Shown: piece after piece, positions 38,201-49,017 of the stretch
How positions within the stretch are numbered: the first letter of the stretch is position 1
Layout: each line of letters begins with the position of its first letter
The notes under the pieces: model-generated
Seen by the model: the letters and a program-made list of their open reading frames with translations, nothing else
Database searches by the model: none
What the model was told of the DNA's origin: nothing
Assembly: GCF_022581195.2 (NCBI RefSeq)
Contig: NC_061482.1
Location: 10,974,001-11,038,000, forward strand
Reading direction: 5' to 3'
DNA: 64,000 nucleotides
Origin: Helicoverpa zea
Lineage: Eukaryota > Arthropoda > Insecta > Lepidoptera > Noctuidae
Program-made: the position numbers and the translations under genes

Positions 38201-41200
38201 AGAATTAAGACGTGTATGGAGTATATTGCTATGATCACATGAAAAAAATAATCTTACTATCCTACTAATATTATAAATGTGAAAGTTTGTGAGAAAGTAT
38301 GGATGTACCTATATTTTTTACTCTTTCACGCAAAAACGGCTGGACCGATCTAGTTGAAATTTGGTACCTAGATAGGCGATACCTAGCTAGCTAGGTATTT
38401 ATTGAACGTAGCGGTAAATATAGGTAGGTCAATAAATACGTTACAATAAATTATTCGTATTTTAAATTGGGGTCCATCATATCCAAACCGCAATTAGGAA
38501 ACAGCTACTACCGCTTAAATATTGAATGAGTATTAATATCCGGCAGCTTATTGATTGATTACCACAATAATGATCAATTATATCAATACCAAAATAGACA
38601 TGTTTTATACTGTGGTCTAGAAACAATAACACATAACGTAGGTATAGTTTTATACAGCTAAAGTTGTTCGAACATTTTATTATGAATCTCTTGATTTGCT
38701 GGCAACAGATAGAATTTTGACCTAAGCCCAGTACAAGTAGGTAATGTGAAATTCCTATCGGTAGGTAGCAAAGTAACAGAAGATAGAATATTGAGAACGA
38801 CCGTTAGTAATCAAGCTATCTGTTGTCATGGTAACGGTGCCAAGAAATCCTGTGGGAATACTGGCCGTCTGCAAATACATCTAAAGGTTACGCGCTATTA
38901 AATTAATGAATACACAGACGCGAACTAGTGTTAGGTATGTCTGCGAAGCAACGGTACATTTGGAAGCCGGTAATAGCTTAAAAGTAGTACCTAATCAAAT
39001 TAATCTTAATTTAAATAAAATAAGGTTGATTTATTGGCCATAAATGATTTTTACTACCAAGAATTTGATAGGACACTTCGAACATGTGAAGTGCTTTCAC
39101 ACTAGCGGTTTATTCGAGCGACAACGCTCGGTTCGTTCGTTCACACAATGCGACATCAAACAATTGACAACTATCGATACAGAAGATTACGTTTAAAACC
39201 GAGCGATAGATTTTTGCTACCCAGAATGTGTCATGACACAAAAGCCCACCCGTGTGAAAGCGATGCTACAAGACAAACGACTGGAGACTTTACATTAATA
39301 GAAATAATCAAAAGTAAATTAATAAATAATCTGCTGCTAAGTTATTCATGGTAAAAAAAATATTTTGTAGATACATCATTTTTCCTTGAAGTTGTTTCGA
39401 TTATATAACGAGCCAAGGAAATAGCTTGTTTTTATACGTTGTTTACTATGCGCATCTGATAGAAAGTGGTTATAAAAATAATTGGATTAAAAACCGAGGT
39501 GGGATCGTTTTTAATCTTATATCGGGAAAATATTTTTAATACAAGGTGACCATCATGTTTTATGTGGGCGTAGAATCTTTGTAATGAGTCCTATATTTAA
39601 TTTTGTGTAGGCAGAAGTTGTGTATTATCTTGATTTATAAAAGATAATCTTTATGAATGTTACTTATCATCTAGAAAATACCTACCTGATTTTACTTTTT
39701 CCATATAAAAAATCATCAAACTTTTCTCAAACTATTTTGTATACGTAGGATCCACCACTCAAACTGGTCTATATAAACACGGAGCCCTGTGGTCACCCAT
39801 CTACTGATTGACCGCGCTTAGCATTGCTTAACTTTGTAGTCTATTATATTGATCCATGCGGCTATTACTTAGACAGCTACGAGCTACTTCATATAAATCA
39901 CATTATCATAAAATCTTACACGAATAATGTAATTTATAATTACATTGAACAGAACATAAACTATTGCAACTAAGAAATGTGTTATGTGATTAAATGCTCC
40001 ACGAATGTATGCCAAACATCCGTCAAGCGTGGTCGTCAGAAATAGACGCACACCGTAAATGTGTCAACTGGATATTTTCACAATATTATTTATTTAGTAC
40101 TAGTTTTACTATGTTGTGTGGCAATGAGAGTAGCGTAGAAGGACACACAGATAGTTATTACAGGTGCATATACAAGTCTGTCAAATTATGTTACGTAATC
40201 ATACTAAAACGTCTGAACAAAATGAAATATAGTTTGTCATAGCCTATAGGTATATAGGCATTTTCAACAAAAGGGCTATTAGATAGCCACTAAAATATTT
40301 TTTCCAATCGCTCTAATGTCTGAACTAAGTATGCAAACAAATAAATAAACTTATTAGCTAAATAATAACGATGTAGACATATAGACAAAACATATTTAAG
40401 TAAAAACAAAATTTTCAACTTCATATTAAAATATCATAAACAAGACGACAGAACTATCTTTACCAACAGAAATATTTCAATATAAAATACCCGTTTAGAT
40501 TTCACAAGGACTTTTGATACAGAAAACGTACTCCTACTAACTCAACATCTAATTTTCCTTTCAGGGCTTCCAATTGAAGATTTCTCATGTATAATGTACG
40601 GTGAGAGACAAAGTATCTTTCTAATTAGAGCGACATACTGCCTACGTGGAAATCCCACACTAGAACATTAAACTGCACATGTCATTCAGCACGTGTATGC
40701 ACCTGTTTCAAAGCATTTAAATATAGAACGCATTTCATATTTCAATGTTACCCTCTCAATGCTTATAAGGCCGTTAAAAATACCCTCGTGTTGTCGCTAT
40801 ATCTGTATATATATGTGATGCATAATATATTCCCTATATTATATATCGTCCGAGCCTTTTTCCCAAACTATGTTGGGGTCGGCTTCCAGTCTAACCGGAT
40901 TCAGCTGAGTACCAGTGCTTTACAAGAAGCGACTGCCTATCTGACCTCCTCAACCCAGTTACCCGGGCAACCCGATACCCCTTGGTTAGACTGGTGTCAG
41001 ACTTACTGGCTTCTGACTACCCGTAACGACTGCCAAGGATGTTTTATGACAGCCGGGACCTACAGTTTAACGTGCCATCCGAAACACAGTCATTGGTGTC
41101 TAAGATATACTTAGAAAGTACATACAAACTTAGAAAAGTTGCATTGGTACTTGCCTGACCTGGAATCGAACCCGCGCCCTCATACTCGAGAGGTTGGTTC

Positions 41201-42349
41201 TTTGCCCACTAGGCCACCACGACTTTTTTTATATTCCCTATATTATGCATAATGTATTCTTAGGTTTCTGTGTAGGTTGTTCAAAGTGAGTTGTTTGCGG
41301 TGATTTGTTACTGTTTATTTATGTCGTCAGGAAATATGTTTTACATCATCTTTGCATACAATCTTTGTTTGTGTTATGTAAATGTAAAAAAAATTGTAAC
41401 CATGGAGTTTCTTGTCCCATCCCGTTCTGTTCCCGTAAGAAGTTATTTAATTCTTTTAACTTTCATTTTTTTTTAAAGGCCCTATAAAGCCTAGCCCTAT
41501 AAAGTAAATTGACTCTGACTTCGAAAACGTATTTTAATTTGAGAAAATTCAGATATCAATGCAAGAGGAATCGCAGCTACAGCCAATACATCATCTTCAA
41601 TAAGCTCTAAGTACTTTAATGGTATTCATATGTCTCCTGCACAAACTTATTGCTAAGTAACTAGTATCAAACATGGGTTTAGTATAGAGGTACCACGTAT
41701 GTTTCCAAGTTTAGCGATGCGACATTGACGGCACCTTTGACAGATGATGCGACGGGCCTTTGGTTCAGACGGGCTGGCTTTTAGAGGATTGCGTTCCTAA
41801 CGTACGTATTGATACCGATTATTAGGTACGTTCGTCTCTAATGGATGTTGGAGCTTAGACTAATCCGTGATCTGCACGAATTGTGTCTATAGGGGAGTAA
41901 CATAGTTCCATTAAGGGATGTACCCTGTTACCTATATGAATCAGATGCATAATCCAAACGGTATTAGTGCCAGAATATTTCGTTCGTTGAAAAGTATTAA
42001 AGTAATTGATTTAAAAAATCCTGTCCATCGGTGCACCTACGAGTAAAATGAAAGAGGCCTGTGACGTAACAAATACAAAATCCGGTTAGCGGTTTGATTA
42101 AAAATACGGGATTACAAACAGGGCTCAGTTGAGCTCTATGAAAAAATTAATTAAGGACCGAAGCGATGGTCTATGGTATTTTTTTGTATTATTTTGACAC
42201 TGCTCTTGTACCTGATTATACGAATGCCTTTGCTGAACATGGTTAGCGAGACTTTTATTTTATCCTTTTTGAAAAATATGCGTTCCTACAGTTTTATGCA
42301 AGGCGCTCTCTTCTAAGCATACATATGTCGTCTTGACCATACATACTAC

Positions 42350-42387
<38 letters not shown>

Positions 42388-45300
42388 AACTGTTTCTAGA
42401 TGCCCTGTTAGGTTTCTGTAAACAAAGAACCCATACAAATAATGATGAATGCAAACATAGAAAAATACTATAGGGAGAGAAATAATAAGTTCAAAAGTTT
42501 TCGAATGGGTATGGCAAAGTTTTGAAATAGGAGCGAGTACACGGGCTGGATTGCACGTTGTTCTTTATTTTTCTACCTCGTAACCGGCAGGTACTCATAG
42601 GTTTTCGTTTTATTAGAAGCCTCTTTAATTTTTATGACAGCTGAAAGTTTTAGTACCTACATAGAATAGTAAAATGTAAAAAAAAAACTGCATATTATGT
42701 TGTCGAAAACAGTGTAAATGATATCAAAACTTGAATTCACAAATGTGCACATAAAATTACTGTTTAAAAACCCTACATAACAAACTGGCAAACTGCACTC
42801 CAAAACACAATATAAATAGAAGCACAAATACAGTCTAGCCGGGTTAAGTATATAATACCGGCCATAACATGATAGATTAAAGGGCGAGTCGGCCGCAAAC
42901 GATCCGTGGCATATCGCGCTAGGACGTGTCCTAACAATGCCGGAATAAAATACGGTCGCCCCCAGACCCGTGTATGTACACTCGCCATGCGGTGAACGGG
43001 CTATATGCAAAATGTATCACATTTATTCCCGTCACTCAGGCCGCTTTGCATCCCCGAGGCTGGCGCAGTGTGAATCGGCCCTAATCTGCAATATTCGCTT
43101 TTGAATTCTGCCTCGTATCTATTCAGCTCCCTTCGCCAAACCCGGTCGAGATCAAATCCGCGTTTTCAAAACTTTGCAAAAACTGGTCAGTCTTTTGCAG
43201 AGTGTGATATTAATTGGATACTTTTCTGATTGGTTTGATTCAAAGATTTATACAATTGCACTTTTATCTGATGTTTGTATAATCTTTTAATACTTTCGCG
43301 TAAAGTCGTGGTGGCCTAGTGGGTCAAGAACCAACCTCTCGAGTATGGGAGTGTGGGTTCGATTCCAGGTCAGGCAAGTACTAATGCAACTTTTCTAAGT
43401 TTGTATGTACTTTCTAAGTACATCTTAGACACCAATGGGTGATAAAAAGGTGAAGGAAAACATCTTGAGGAAACCTGGACTATTAAGTCTGAAATCACCA
43501 ACCGCATTGAGCAAGAGTGGTGATTAATGCTCAATCCTTCTCCGTGTGAGAGGAGGCCTGTGCCCAGGAGTGGTAACTTTCACAGTTTGCAATCGATGCA
43601 ATCAATTCACATTGTTGTAGAGGAACGAGTACAAAAGTCTTATAATATCTTAACATAATAGAAAACGTATGATTGGCACAGATCCTCTGGCAGACAATAG
43701 CCCGGTCAGCTTTGAAACTCTCACCTCAAACTACCTGATTCCTGTATTCGGACTTGGCCGAGATTTGCACCTTTATGCAACTTTGCAACAAGCAATGGTA
43801 TACCCAGCTAACTACTAAGCCTCGGATTTCTAAAGGCCATCCTGTCTTTGTCCGACCTCCTCGAGATATTATGTGTAGAATTTTGTAAGGTGTTACAGAC
43901 TACATTGTTATTCTGATACTTTTTCTCGAAGTTTGATCATGCCTTTGTCTCTTTGTGACGATGTTCAAATAATTCTTGATATAGCTTATGTATATTATGT
44001 ACTTTTATTTATTTATATATGGCAACAATTTCAAAAAAATTGCTGTTTCCTTATTTTATCAATTGCGTTTTAAATTGTAATCCGCATCCTCCCACTAAAT
44101 AGTTTAAGCGCCTGCAATTAAGTCCGAACCTTTCACAAAAAACCCACCTCCATTAAAATCGTCAACTTTTTTTTTTACGTGAAAGCAATACAGAGTAATT
44201 TCCCATACACAATATTTGTGACGTCATTAATGGACAGTGCGTATCATCTCTTCATAAAAGTACTCTTAACATAGTTGTTTACTGCTACACTGCGATTAAT
44301 CAATTTACGTTGGCATTTTTGCACTTTTATGCAGGTACGTGGCCTTCGATATTAATTAGTACTTCCCATGGTGGCCCGTCATAATTTTATTTACGACGTA
44401 CCGCAGAAAGCTTCTTTGTAAAATGTCTGCACTTATTTAGGAATTTTTCGTGCGTGCTCTAGTGAAAAAGGCGCTCGGTTCTATGACAATAGCTTTAGTA
44501 TGCACGGCTCTTGACGGGTCAGTGCTAGTCTACTGTTTTAACATTATTTCTCAAAGTTTATGCAGCCACTCGATTGTTTTTTAAAAATAATCTTTATTTA
44601 TTATCAAATAGCATCTATTTTCAAAGTAAGACTACTTAAGATCAAGATGTGGAATCAGATATCCTAGAAAGCGCAGCCACTTCAGGAATGAGTACCTTTT
44701 GAAGGAGATTGTTCCTAAGAAGATACCATATTTCTGTGAAACTCGTTAATAGAAACGATATTAAACCATTACAGGTAAGTAAGTACTAAGGACTTCAAAT
44801 AACAAGTATATTATCTACCTTTCCGTCTCTCTACGTTTAGTTAATTCTAGAAACTAATCAATACATAGGCGTCTTTAAATGAATTGGAGTAATTATATAT
44901 TTATTTAGTCTTTGCTCAATTTAAGCAAAATATTTGAGCAATTGAATTGACAAATACAATTTATTTCTATTAAAATTGGGCAGACAACCTGTTAAAGTTA
45001 TCGGTAAAGCTTTCAGCTATTTATGACAATTTAATCAAACAGATAGTAATGAATGCATACACTGCATGTAACCTCAGAAATACTTATTCAGGTATATGAA
45101 TTTTAATTTACTCATATTCGTATCCATAAAACAAAATATACAAACAATGATTGAAACAAAATATGTAGATAGTTGAAATAAATACGGCTGTTATTCAATA
45201 CTCCAGTTATTTCAATAATGAAACCACGATACCTGTGTGGTTTAAACTAACAACAACAAATAAATTAATGATTCCAAAAAAGGATTCCATTGTTATCGAA

Positions 45301-45936
45301 TTCCGGTTTGGAAATTGAATACACACAAAAAATTAATTTAAAGCATGGTTTTATGTCAATATTTATCCAAAATCAGAACTACGTAAATTAAATATTATCA
45401 TAATAAATATGATCATAAAATTCTAATCAATTAAAAAAATATATCACTAGGCATCCCAGGTGATGCACAGCCATATAAAAATCTCTTTCATGACAAAGTA
45501 AAAACTGCGACGTTCAGTTTTTCTGCTTCCTAAAAATTTTGGAAAATTGTTTAAAGAAGTGGAAAACTGTTGATAGCCAGACAATTTTTTTTTGTAATAA
45601 AGTCCCAAAAAACATGAACTAAGAATTATTAAAAAAAAAAGTACTTACATCATCTGAAAGTTCCTCAGTGTCGAACGCAGAGGACAGAGGTCTGCCCCTC
45701 TGTACCCTAGCTCCTCTAGAGTCGAACAGATCATCCATGGGACCTTCCACGTCATCCAGAGCGCTCTTGATGCGGTTTTCAACGTCGGCCCTGATACGGT
45801 CGCGGTCCGGTTCGGTGGCGCGCGGCGTCGGGGTCTTGCCGTCGAGACGGTCCAATACCGGACGGTAGTAGCTCTCTCCTTTGTCGAAGTTGCAATCGTA
45901 GACGCGTGTGCGTCGGGTCCGGCCTAAGCGACTCAT
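26279..45936 (-). CDS. myofilin-like muscle thick-filament protein
   Basis: Two coding exons on the minus strand: 45936-45649 (ATG at 45936, donor GATGAT|GTAAGT, phase 0) and 26764-26279 (acceptor AAATTTCCAG, phase 0, TAA stop). Joined they give 257 residues if no exon is missed in the 18.9-kb intron. The N-terminus MSRLGRTRRTRVYDCNFDKG then ESYYRPVLDRLD carries the RVYD..[F/Y]..G..YY.P.LD.LD pattern I associate with myofilin and similar arthropod muscle filament proteins. The middle is acidic; the last exon is highly charged and helical (RTEKRIARRLNEENSLTKW, then LTDLEDEMNELSERT), ending REKKQVTF. The absence of a long paramyosin rod argues against miniparamyosin, which has a similar start. 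Both exons are GC-rich. Twenty-two bases upstream of the ATG sits an acceptor (TTATCCCCAG), so a separate 5' exon is expected. The name rests on memory of the family, not a search. Confidence 0.6.
28391..28789 (+). mobile_element. tRNA-derived SINE, family 1, with target duplication
   Basis: The SINE body (about 28403-28777) begins with a tRNA-like head: A box TGGTCTAGTTG (28421-28431) and B box GGTTCGATTCC (28464-28474). It ends in (CAT)n. Both sides carry the same 12 bases, ACTCAAGATATA (28391-28402 and 28778-28789), a perfect target-site duplication. The long minus-strand frame across it is not a gene. Inside the large intron, sense opposite to the host gene. Confidence 0.92.
29568..29859 (+). 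mobile_element. older copy of SINE family 1
   Basis: Aligns with 28412-28777 (ACGTTGGTTTAGT head, ATCGGGCTATGAGAGTGAA, CACCTGTGTCTGC, ATAATCGGCCAGGACG), with many substitutions, a decayed B box (TGTTCGATACC) and a deletion of the middle. No clear target duplication. Confidence 0.85.
30001..30040 (+). repeat. left terminal inverted repeat of mariner-type element
   Basis: Starts CACGAATATTTTTTAATTAG after a TA; pairs with 32007-32046. Confidence 0.9.
30371..31441 (+). CDS. Tc1/mariner-superfamily transposase, D-D(41)-D
   Basis: The transposase cuts and pastes its element at TA sites through an RNase H-like domain. It has 356 residues from ATG at 30371 (MSYQFTSREYTAMIR); the frame is open 16 codons further up but only from a GTG. 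It has two N-terminal helix-turn-helix parts: residues about 5-55 (DUF4817-like, YTAMIRAYFLCGENARAAVR) and about 76-125 (STNDAARHFNISQSCAWKII) with a basic GRGRP between. Catalytic residues are visible: D154 in LFSDEC, D245 in FQQDGAPPH, D287 in SPDLTPLDFFLW. The 41 residues between the last two place it near the DD41D group rather than DD34D mariners or DD34E Tc1. There is no stop or frameshift, so it may be functional. Confidence 0.93.
   Translation: MSYQFTSREYTAMIRAYFLCGENARAAVRMYRELYPNARQPNVRTVVNAYQRLLDHGSYRAPAHSQGRGRPAYSQDLYDDVVDYFEEDPRRSTNDAARHFNISQSCAWKIISSYGYHPYHYRKGQELTTVDYEQRMTLCRWILDNTEANILFSDECMFTRVGLFNQHNEHWWSIRNPMLTRENSFQHRFSINVWAGILNDNIVGPYFIEGRLTGESYLALLRNMVSEMLEEIPLANLRDVWFQQDGAPPHYHSAVREYLNEQFGSRWIGRGGPVAWPPRSPDLTPLDFFLWSEIKRRVYVSEPTSVEQLKQRILDAFDEVKSKRDILLSLKNNLIKRARVCIENGGGHFEGQLKYL
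32007..32046 (-). repeat. right terminal inverted repeat of mariner-type element
   Basis: Read inward it starts CACCGCTATTTTTTAATTAG; followed by TA at 32047-32048. Confidence 0.9.
32774..32934 (+). repeat. LINE/SINE-tail repeat variant
   Basis: ACTAGCTTTCGCTCGCGGTT, CACCCGCGTCCCGTAG, then CAACCAAATCGGTCAAGCCG. It is the same architecture as the 6017 family but a clearly different subfamily. It abuts the inverted copy next door. Confidence 0.7.
32935..33135 (-). repeat. LINE/SINE-tail dispersed repeat, copy C (inverted)
   Basis: Reverse complement of the 6017/24846 family, from TATACTAATATTATAAAGAGG to GGTGAAACCGCTGGAAAACG. Placed tail to tail with the variant at 32774-32934. Confidence 0.85.
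35834..35905 (+). CDS. weak candidate first coding exon
   Basis: A 24-codon frame opens at ATG (35834), reads MENKMTSGGAITETRLRKKR then AKMR, and ends at a donor-like CGG|GTGAGC in phase 0. A CpG-rich stretch with an inverted CGGCGGAG...CTCCGCCG lies about 150 bases upstream (35654-35691) and could be a promoter. It would be a gene on the opposite strand inside the myofilin-like intron. No following exon was found and the family is unknown, so this may be chance. Confidence 0.2.
38260..38375 (+). repeat. dispersed repeat fragment (CTACTAATATTATAAATGTG type)
   Basis: CCTACTAATATTATAAATGT, GAAAGTTTGTGAG, then CGGCTGGACCGATCTAG.TGAAATTTGG: a widespread lepidopteran retroelement tail, related in plan to the fragment at 56160-56378. 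Confidence 0.65.
39090..39263. mobile_element. possible MITE with GCTTTCACAC ends
   Basis: GTGCTTTCACACTAGCGG at the left and CACCCGTGTGAAAGCGATGC at the right pair as inverted ends, and CGAGCG words pair inside. The ends are imperfect and no target duplication is clear. Confidence 0.35.
40827..41246 (-). mobile_element. full-length tRNA-headed SINE, family 2, with 16-base target duplication
   Basis: On the minus strand the element starts GTCGTGGTGGCCTAGTGGGC (A box) with B box GGTTCGATTCC, and ends AGGCTCGGACG at 40847. ATATTCCCTATATTAT flanks it at 40827-40842 and 41231-41246, a perfect duplication. A run of seven A's precedes the head. It is the best reference copy for the fragments at 16790, 18535, 23236, 53952 and 56700. 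Inside the large intron, same strand as the host gene. Confidence 0.92.
42355..42384. repeat. (AT)n microsatellite
   Basis: Fifteen uninterrupted TA units. Confidence 0.97.
42879..43083. mobile_element. GC-rich repeat with AGGGC...GCCCT ends, possible MITE
   Basis: A CpG-rich island in AT-rich intron. It begins AAGGGCGAGTCGGCC and ends GTGAATCGGCCCTAA, so the outer ends pair imperfectly as AGGGC(C)GA.TC. The interior shows no open frame of interest. Possibly a truncated foldback element. Confidence 0.4.
43305..43573 (+). mobile_element. SINE with family 2 head and a different tail
   Basis: The first 140 bases match the tRNA head and following part of family 2 (GTCGTGGTGGCCTAGTGGG, GGTTCGATTCCAGGTCAGGC, CTAAGTTTGTATGTACTTTC). 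After that it switches to GTGAAGGAAAACATCTTGAG and GGAGGCCTGTGCCCAG, the text also found at 60336-60480. The family 2 tail is absent. It is a separate SINE family using the same head. Confidence 0.85.
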
Positions 45937-45958
45937 TTTGTCTTGCTTATTTGTTGTT
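45649..45958 (-). other. start-codon exon of myofilin-like gene with short 5' UTR
   Basis: The exon runs from an acceptor (TTATTATCCCCAG, AG at 45960-45959) through 22 untranslated bases to ATG at 45936 and the donor at 45649. The acceptor shows that transcription begins further upstream, on higher coordinates. Confidence 0.55.
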
Positions 45959-48810
45959 CTGGGGATAATAAAATGTGGATTAAATAATTATACTGAGATA
46001 GATTTGTGCTGTAGTTGCTATATACATAGGAAAAAAAATCTCTCTCTATCTGACATAATACCGATCTCTTCCAGACAACCTTTGGATGGTCAATTTATTC
46101 CGTACCTACATAAACATGATTTACTTTTTATATTTCGCTCATAGAGAACAATGTAGTCAAAGAGCTTCATAACGATTTTTGACAAAAGAAAATGCATTCA
46201 AAGAACAAACACCCGAATTAAGGGCTGAAAGGGACAGAGACTGGAATATTTCAAGTTTATTTTTTCACACCCATACGTGGACTACGCCGCTTCTAAACTT
46301 AGAACACGTCAAAAAAGTTCGTGCAATAATTCCATTGCTCGTTTGTTTTGCAATAATAAAGTGCATGAGTGTAATAGTGCGGACTGCATTACAGAGACTT
46401 CTGTCTGTGCTTTGAGTTAGATTTATTATGAAGGAAAACTGAGAAAAACCGACCCTTCTTTATATAGACTTGTAGTCGGAGTCGACTTTTGAATTGCGCT
46501 CATCTTATTTCTAAGTAATATAGGGGGGATTCTTTTCAATGAGCACGAAGGGTCGCTGCTCAGTTGTTTTATTTTTAAATATATTGTCGGGTTTTATTTA
46601 TAAGATTCGTTTGAAATAAAACACTTAACTAAATAACACACTTCTACTTAATTATAATCAGATTATAAAAGATACAACTTAAATTTTTATCAACGTGTTC
46701 CGTAGTCCTCCATGAATATCATTATGGCATGATTATTATAATAATCACACCCTCAAAAGTCCATATTTATAATATAAACAGGACGTTAATACAGGCTGTC
46801 ACGCCTGAACTGAGAACAGATCCATTCATATCAGCATTGTCCAGTCATTGGGCCGTGAAAGTCAGATTTCAGTGTTCGCAATAACGCCGAAAAAGCCCTA
46901 TTGTTCACCTTTATCAATATCCGATACCTAATATAGTTTAGATGTGTGTATGAAGTTCGCACTGCTAATTTTAAAGGGAGAATTTGTTGCTGTGTTGCAA
47001 GATATTTTTTGTTGAATGAGTTATTACAAGTTTTTTTTATAGTCTACTAATTGCCAAGACAAAGTACAGTCACTGTAAAAAGTCTATTTAAATATAAAAG
47101 TCGCCACGTTTTTAGCCGCTTAATTTTTAAGTCTCAAAGTGAGCAAAAAGTAACTCGAGAAAAGTAGGCAGACGTCCTTGTACTGATGCATCTACTGTCA
47201 TAAGCTACTGAACATTTTGGAGCGCCCGTCCTTCTAATTAAGGTGGACAGCTGTGCAGGGAGCCAGTATCACCAATAATAATTAATTTCTCCATTACAAA
47301 AGCGTCTCTTAAGGCGCAGTTCACACAAAGTAACTTCCCGGCTCGCTTCCATGACGAAATACAAAAAGTGAAATAAAAATTTTAAGATGTCGCTTTTTTT
47401 TTTCTCTCTCTTTTTTGTCTTTTGACTCATCAAGCCAGGAGCTTCTTGCTATTGATAAAATATATAATGGTTTACTTGCGGTAGGCGTGCTTTTTATTTT
47501 AATGGCACTTATTTTAATTTTAATAGAGCTGATTTTTATTTTCCATCTGGAGGACTGAAAACTGTAAACATGAGTTCTATGTTTGAATACTGTGTAGACC
47601 AAAAGCATCTGTCAAAGATAACTCGCTTTGAGATAAAGTGTGGGATAAAGCCAGGTGTTACTATATAATATTTAAATGACAAAATACGAGCAGTGGCTAG
47701 TGTGTTTCGGCTTTGCTTTGAACTGAAACAGTTTGCTCTATAATATTTATCCCTTCATGTTGTATTTGTATAATAATTCACGCTCCGTTGCACGGTACAT
47801 AGCTGAAATCTTTAGTAAAGGGACTGAGTCCCCTCGGGAGACTTTGTCTGCCAAATATATTTATTTATAAACATGTAGTCACAGTGTTTGGACTTGTTAT
47901 GTCTGTATTTGAGTAAGAACGGCTGGTAATCTATCGTTTAGAGAAATACCGCGAAAAATTATGAATAATTTTGATATTCTAAAGAAAAATACGAATCTTT
48001 TGGTCGAAATAATCTGTTACAATGTTCGCCAAAAAAAAATTTGTGTACGCGCACAAAGATTTCAGATAGGTGTCGAGTATTTTAGACATTTATGTTCGCG
48101 TAATTTGTTACTGTTTGTTAATACGACTTGACTAGATAAACACAGTGCCGCTCACCGTTGGAATCTCACCTTAAGATTCAGTTCTTTTACAAGTTTAAGA
48201 AAAGATCAGATGATATAAGTGAAATATTTCTAAACTATGCAAATATGGTTACCATAAGCAGCTATATAAAACAGTAATCATAATATAACATTTGACCGAA
48301 GTACTTGGTTTACAGTTTCAGGGAATTCATAATACTGAGTAAATTTCATTGCTTTGGTTCTCAAGTGTTTTATAACACTCAGGAAAATCTACTGAATATC
48401 ATTGCTTAGTCTTTAAGTTTATATGTTTCGATTTCGATATACTTTTTCGATGTTTAATTTTCATACTAAAATATAAACAGGCTACCTCCTGCTTATCAAC
48501 TTCTGTTTCACGTTTGTAAGTCATTAAAACGAGGTTAAGATCAACGTCCATACATTTTTGTCTCATTTCCTACAGTAGTTTTTCCATTAAAATGTGATAG
48601 ACAGTATTATATAGGTATAATGTATATAGCCAAAACAAGTTTAGTTTCTGGAACGTTAAAATAATAGCATTTGTTCGTATCGTTCCTATTGTAAGTACAG
48701 TCAACTTCAGGTCAGTGGTAACAGTTTTATAGAAAAATCGTACTTATTACTATTGAATTAAGGTGCATGACAGTTACTACTGATGTGCAGTCTACCGTAC
48801 CTTTAAGTGA
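45959..48810. other. no feature seen
   Basis: AT-rich DNA upstream of the myofilin start exon, possibly its first intron. Short frames are present but none has support; 47396-47418 is a T/C-rich simple tract. Confidence 0.4.
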
Positions 48811-48990
48811 CTAGCTGTTCCCCGCCTTTCCACTCATATCCCGAGGGAACTTTACCGCAGCTGGATAAAAAGTAGCTTACGGTAAAGGTACACAAATAGT
48901 CTATGACATAACAAAGGGATAAGATTAAATGTGTACCTTTTATCTGAATCGGTTCAGTAGTTTTGGCGTTGCAGAGAGAGAGACGCAGCG
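48811..48990 (+). repeat. LINE/SINE-tail repeat variant
   Basis: GACTAGCTGTTCCCCGCC, CCCGAGGGAACTTTACC, GGATAAAAAGTAGC, TATCTGAATCGGTTCAGTAG: same plan as the 6017 family but a distinct, older subfamily. Confidence 0.7.
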
Positions 48991-49017
48991 TAACTTTTGC
49001 ACTTATGCCTATTTAGG

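Larger units (their letters stand above)
26765..45648 (-). other. 18.9-kb intron of the myofilin-like gene
   Basis: Bounded by GTAAGT at 45648 and TTTCCAG at 26765, phase 0. It contains SINEs at 28403, 29568, 40843 and 43305, a full mariner-type transposon at 30001-32046, repeat tails at 32774-33135 and 38260, a possible MITE at 39090 and an AT microsatellite. Apart from these and a weak candidate exon at 35834, no coding sequence is recognised; 26765-28390, 33136-38259, 41247-42354 and 43574-45648 show nothing else. Confidence 0.6.
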
